From the NCBI GenBank assembly GCA_018268375.1, contig JAFDWS010000002.1:682001-746000 (forward strand): a DNA stretch of 64,000 bases, read 5' to 3'. This document shows, piece by piece, positions 62,441-64,000 of this stretch (positions are counted from its first letter, which is position 1; the number at the start of each line of letters is the position of its first letter). This stretch comes from Armatimonadota bacterium (GTDB lineage Bacteria; Armatimonadota; Fimbriimonadia; Fimbriimonadales; Fimbriimonadaceae). The notes beneath the pieces are model-generated. The model did not search any database, was not told where the DNA came from, and saw only the letters and a list, made by a program, of their open reading frames with translations. The position numbers and the translations under genes are program-made.

Positions 62441-62494
62441 CCTAGAAACCTGTTGAATTACCAGTGTCTTGGCACACTGCAAAACCCAATCTTT

Positions 62495-62500
62495 TATAGT
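62495..62500 (+). promoter_or_regulatory. Possible -10 box TATAGT of the HD-GYP gene
   Basis: TATAGT lies 30 bases before the ATG at 62531; TTGGCA at 62470-62475 is a possible -35 with a long (19-base) spacer. Confidence 0.35.
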
Positions 62501-62530
62501 GGGACGCCTGTTGCTGGGGCGCGCACCGAC

Positions 62531-64000
62531 ATGGACTTCAAATCCATCCCGATTCTGGGCAAGCTTTACTGGGGGGCCATCTGTTTGGCCGCTCTGTACT
62601 GCATTTGGGACGTGGTGAGGGGTTGCGCGATTCCAAAAGGCTGGGAAATCCTGTCGTTTGCCGCGGTGCTCGGCCTCGCGTCGCTTTCAGGCGGAAAGAA
62701 GGTCAACATCCTCAAATCCGGTGGCGAGTCGGTGTCGATGTCGCTCGGGTTCGTGGTCACCTTCACGGCGATGCTCCGGTTCGGCCCCTTGGGGGCCGTC
62801 GCCGCCAATTGCATCGGCTGCATCGCGAGCTGCATGTTCCCGAAGCGGCAGCCGGCGTACCAGTTTGCGTTCAACTTCGGGCTCAGCGTCATCGAGGCGT
62901 TCCTCGGCGCCGAGACCTTCAAGATGATGAGCGACGGCTCGATGAGCCTCGCTTCAGGTGGCCAAATCTTGGCTTTGGTAGGTTCAGCAACAGCCTACTA
63001 TCTCAGCAACACCTGGGGCGTTTCCTTCATCATCAGCCTCTGCTCGAAGCAGAACCCGTTCAAGGTCTGGAAGGACACCTTCCTCTGGGTCGGGCCCAGC
63101 TACATGGCCAGCGCTTCTGTCGCCGCCTTGCTCTACATCCTGCTGGGCAACAACATCGGGGTCTCCCTGCTCCTCTTGCTCCCGATCGGCGTCTTCGCCC
63201 ACCAGTGGCACCGCTCCTTCGTCCAACGGACGGAAGAGCAGCTCGCCCACTTGGCCGACATGCAGAAGCACCAGGAAGACTTGGCCGCGCTGTACCTTTC
63301 GACCATCAAAAGCTTGGCCTTGGCCATTGACGCCAAGGACCAATACACCCACCAGCACATTATTCGAGTTCAAAAGTACGCAGTTGCCATCGCGAAAGAG
63401 ATGGGCCTGACCGGCAACGACCTTGAGGCAGTCAACACGGGAGCCTTGCTGCACGACATCGGCAAGCTAGGCGTGCCCGAGTACGTTCTGCTCAAGCCCG
63501 GGAAGCTGACGGACGAGGAGTTCGACAAGATCAAGATGCACCCCGAGATCGGCGCCGCGATCCTGGAGCCTGTCCCCTTCCCTTACCCGGTTCTACCGGT
63601 TGTGCGCCACCACCATGAGAAGTGGGACGGCACGGGCTATCCGGACCGGCTGAAGGGCGAGGAGATCCCGCTTTCGGCGCGCATCATGGCGGTCGCGGAC
63701 GTCTACGATGCTTTGACTTCCTCCAGGTCGTACCGGAACGCTTGGCCGCACGAGCAAGCTTTCAACACCATCGTCAAGGACGCTGGCACTCACTTCGACC
63801 CGGTTGTTGTGGAGGCGTTCAAAACGGCCATCCTGCCCGTCATTCAGGAGATGGCCGAGCAAGGCGAGGGCCCGCTCACGACCGTTCCTGCCTCTCCTGT
63901 TGCGTTGCCCGAGGCGACCACCCAGGCAGCTGAGGAGATCAACAAGGCGGGACAGGAGATCCTGACCCTCTATACCAATCCCCAGACGATTCGGGACGCT
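62531..64000 (+). CDS. HD-GYP c-di-GMP phosphodiesterase (3' end outside window)
   Basis: This frame is open to the right edge (490 codons). The N-terminal 215 residues form a membrane sensor with about six helices (for example LGFVVTFTAMLRFGPLGAVA and LLYILLGNNIGVSLLLLLPI), then a short coiled coil and an HD-GYP domain: HIIRVQKYAVAIAKEMG, the catalytic LLHDIGKLGVPEYV (HD at about 308-309), HHHEKWDGTGYPDRLKGE (GYP at about 369-371) and VADVYDALTSSRSYRNAW. It should hydrolyse cyclic di-GMP. The C-terminal part after VVEAFKTA is a linker of unknown length. Confidence 0.9.
   Translation, partial: MDFKSIPILGKLYWGAICLAALYCIWDVVRGCAIPKGWEILSFAAVLGLASLSGGKKVNILKSGGESVSMSLGFVVTFTAMLRFGPLGAVAANCIGCIASCMFPKRQPAYQFAFNFGLSVIEAFLGAETFKMMSDGSMSLASGGQILALVGSATAYYLSNTWGVSFIISLCSKQNPFKVWKDTFLWVGPSYMASASVAALLYILLGNNIGVSLLLLLPIGVFAHQWHRSFVQRTEEQLAHLADMQKHQEDLAALYLSTIKSLALAIDAKDQYTHQHIIRVQKYAVAIAKEMGLTGNDLEAVNTGALLHDIGKLGVPEYVLLKPGKLTDEEFDKIKMHPEIGAAILEPVPFPYPVLPVVRHHHEKWDGTGYPDRLKGEEIPLSARIMAVADVYDALTSSRSYRNAWPHEQAFNTIVKDAGTHFDPVVVEAFKTAILPVIQEMAEQGEGPLTTVPASPVALPEATTQAAEEINKAGQEILTLYTNPQTIRDA

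Noticed and set aside
62461..62480. Possible terminator after pntB
   Set aside because: The stem CAGTGT/ACACTG has only six pairs and is not followed by a T-run; termination here is not supported.

Overview
The window is a gene-dense, high-GC (about 60% by eye) bacterial chromosome segment with no sign of plasmid, phage, insertion-sequence or CRISPR material. Several traits together suggest a diderm bacterium of the Armatimonadota (Fimbriimonadia-like). These are DUF1559-type prepilins with an A|FTLIE cleavage site, PEP-CTERM proteins, many secreted proteins ending in a shared beta-rich module, an outer-membrane barrel and a PagL-like lipid A deacylase, and many start codons lying 6-7 bases after a TANNNT box (leaderless transcription). 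The phylum assignment is inference; no rRNA gene is present to confirm it.

Layout. 1-7.1 kb: end of the pilus retraction ATPase pilT, small secreted proteins, a beta-helix protein and gatB. 7.1-14 kb: trigger factor, an SDR39U1-type epimerase, a LamG protein, a small caspase-like protease, and a translationally coupled operon (Gfo/Idh/MocA oxidoreductase, two membrane proteins, D-aminopeptidase dppA). 14-19 kb: a J-domain/seven-blade WD40 fusion, a secreted phosphoesterase, leuC, and tRNAs Gly(CCC), Tyr(GTA) and Thr(GGT). 19-21.5 kb: three PEP-CTERM proteins. 21.6-27 kb: a DUF5655 protein, a secreted M28 peptidase, a DUF2330-like membrane protein and an ABC-2 exporter pair. 27-30.7 kb: a motility block (fliD, HDOD protein, CheW) with a sigma-28-like promoter. 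30.7-35.3 kb: an envelope cluster (Ig-like secreted protein, PorV/FadL-like barrel, TPR plus pseudo-caspase protein) followed by an HhH-GPD-like DNA repair protein. 35.2-39.7 kb: essential genes coaX, glmM, grpE (with an unusual N-terminal extension) and der. 39.7-48.2 kb: PagL-like protein, a tgt lacking its zinc cysteines, an alkyltransferase-like protein, a prepilin, an LCP protein with a prepilin-like partner, pckA, phhB, aroC and pstB. 48.3-59.6 kb: an XRE-TPR regulator coupled to a lipoprotein, then a run of secreted proteins including two paralogues carrying the shared C-terminal module. 59.6-64 kb: the split transhydrogenase operon pntAA-pntAB-pntB and the start of an HD-GYP phosphodiesterase.

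How the genes fit together. Housekeeping genes (gatB, tig, leuC, glmM, coaX, grpE, der, aroC, pckA, pnt) are interspersed with accessory envelope and secretome genes. Many neighbours overlap by ATGA, GTGA or TTGA, pointing to translational coupling. Convergent pairs either share a strong hairpin or overlap at their 3' ends. The most unusual items are a C-terminal secreted module shared by four proteins, a zinc-less Tgt, a caspase-fold pseudoenzyme beside an outer-membrane barrel, a J-WD40 fusion, an alkyltransferase-like protein with PWWR in place of PCHR, and the recurrent leaderless promoter architecture.
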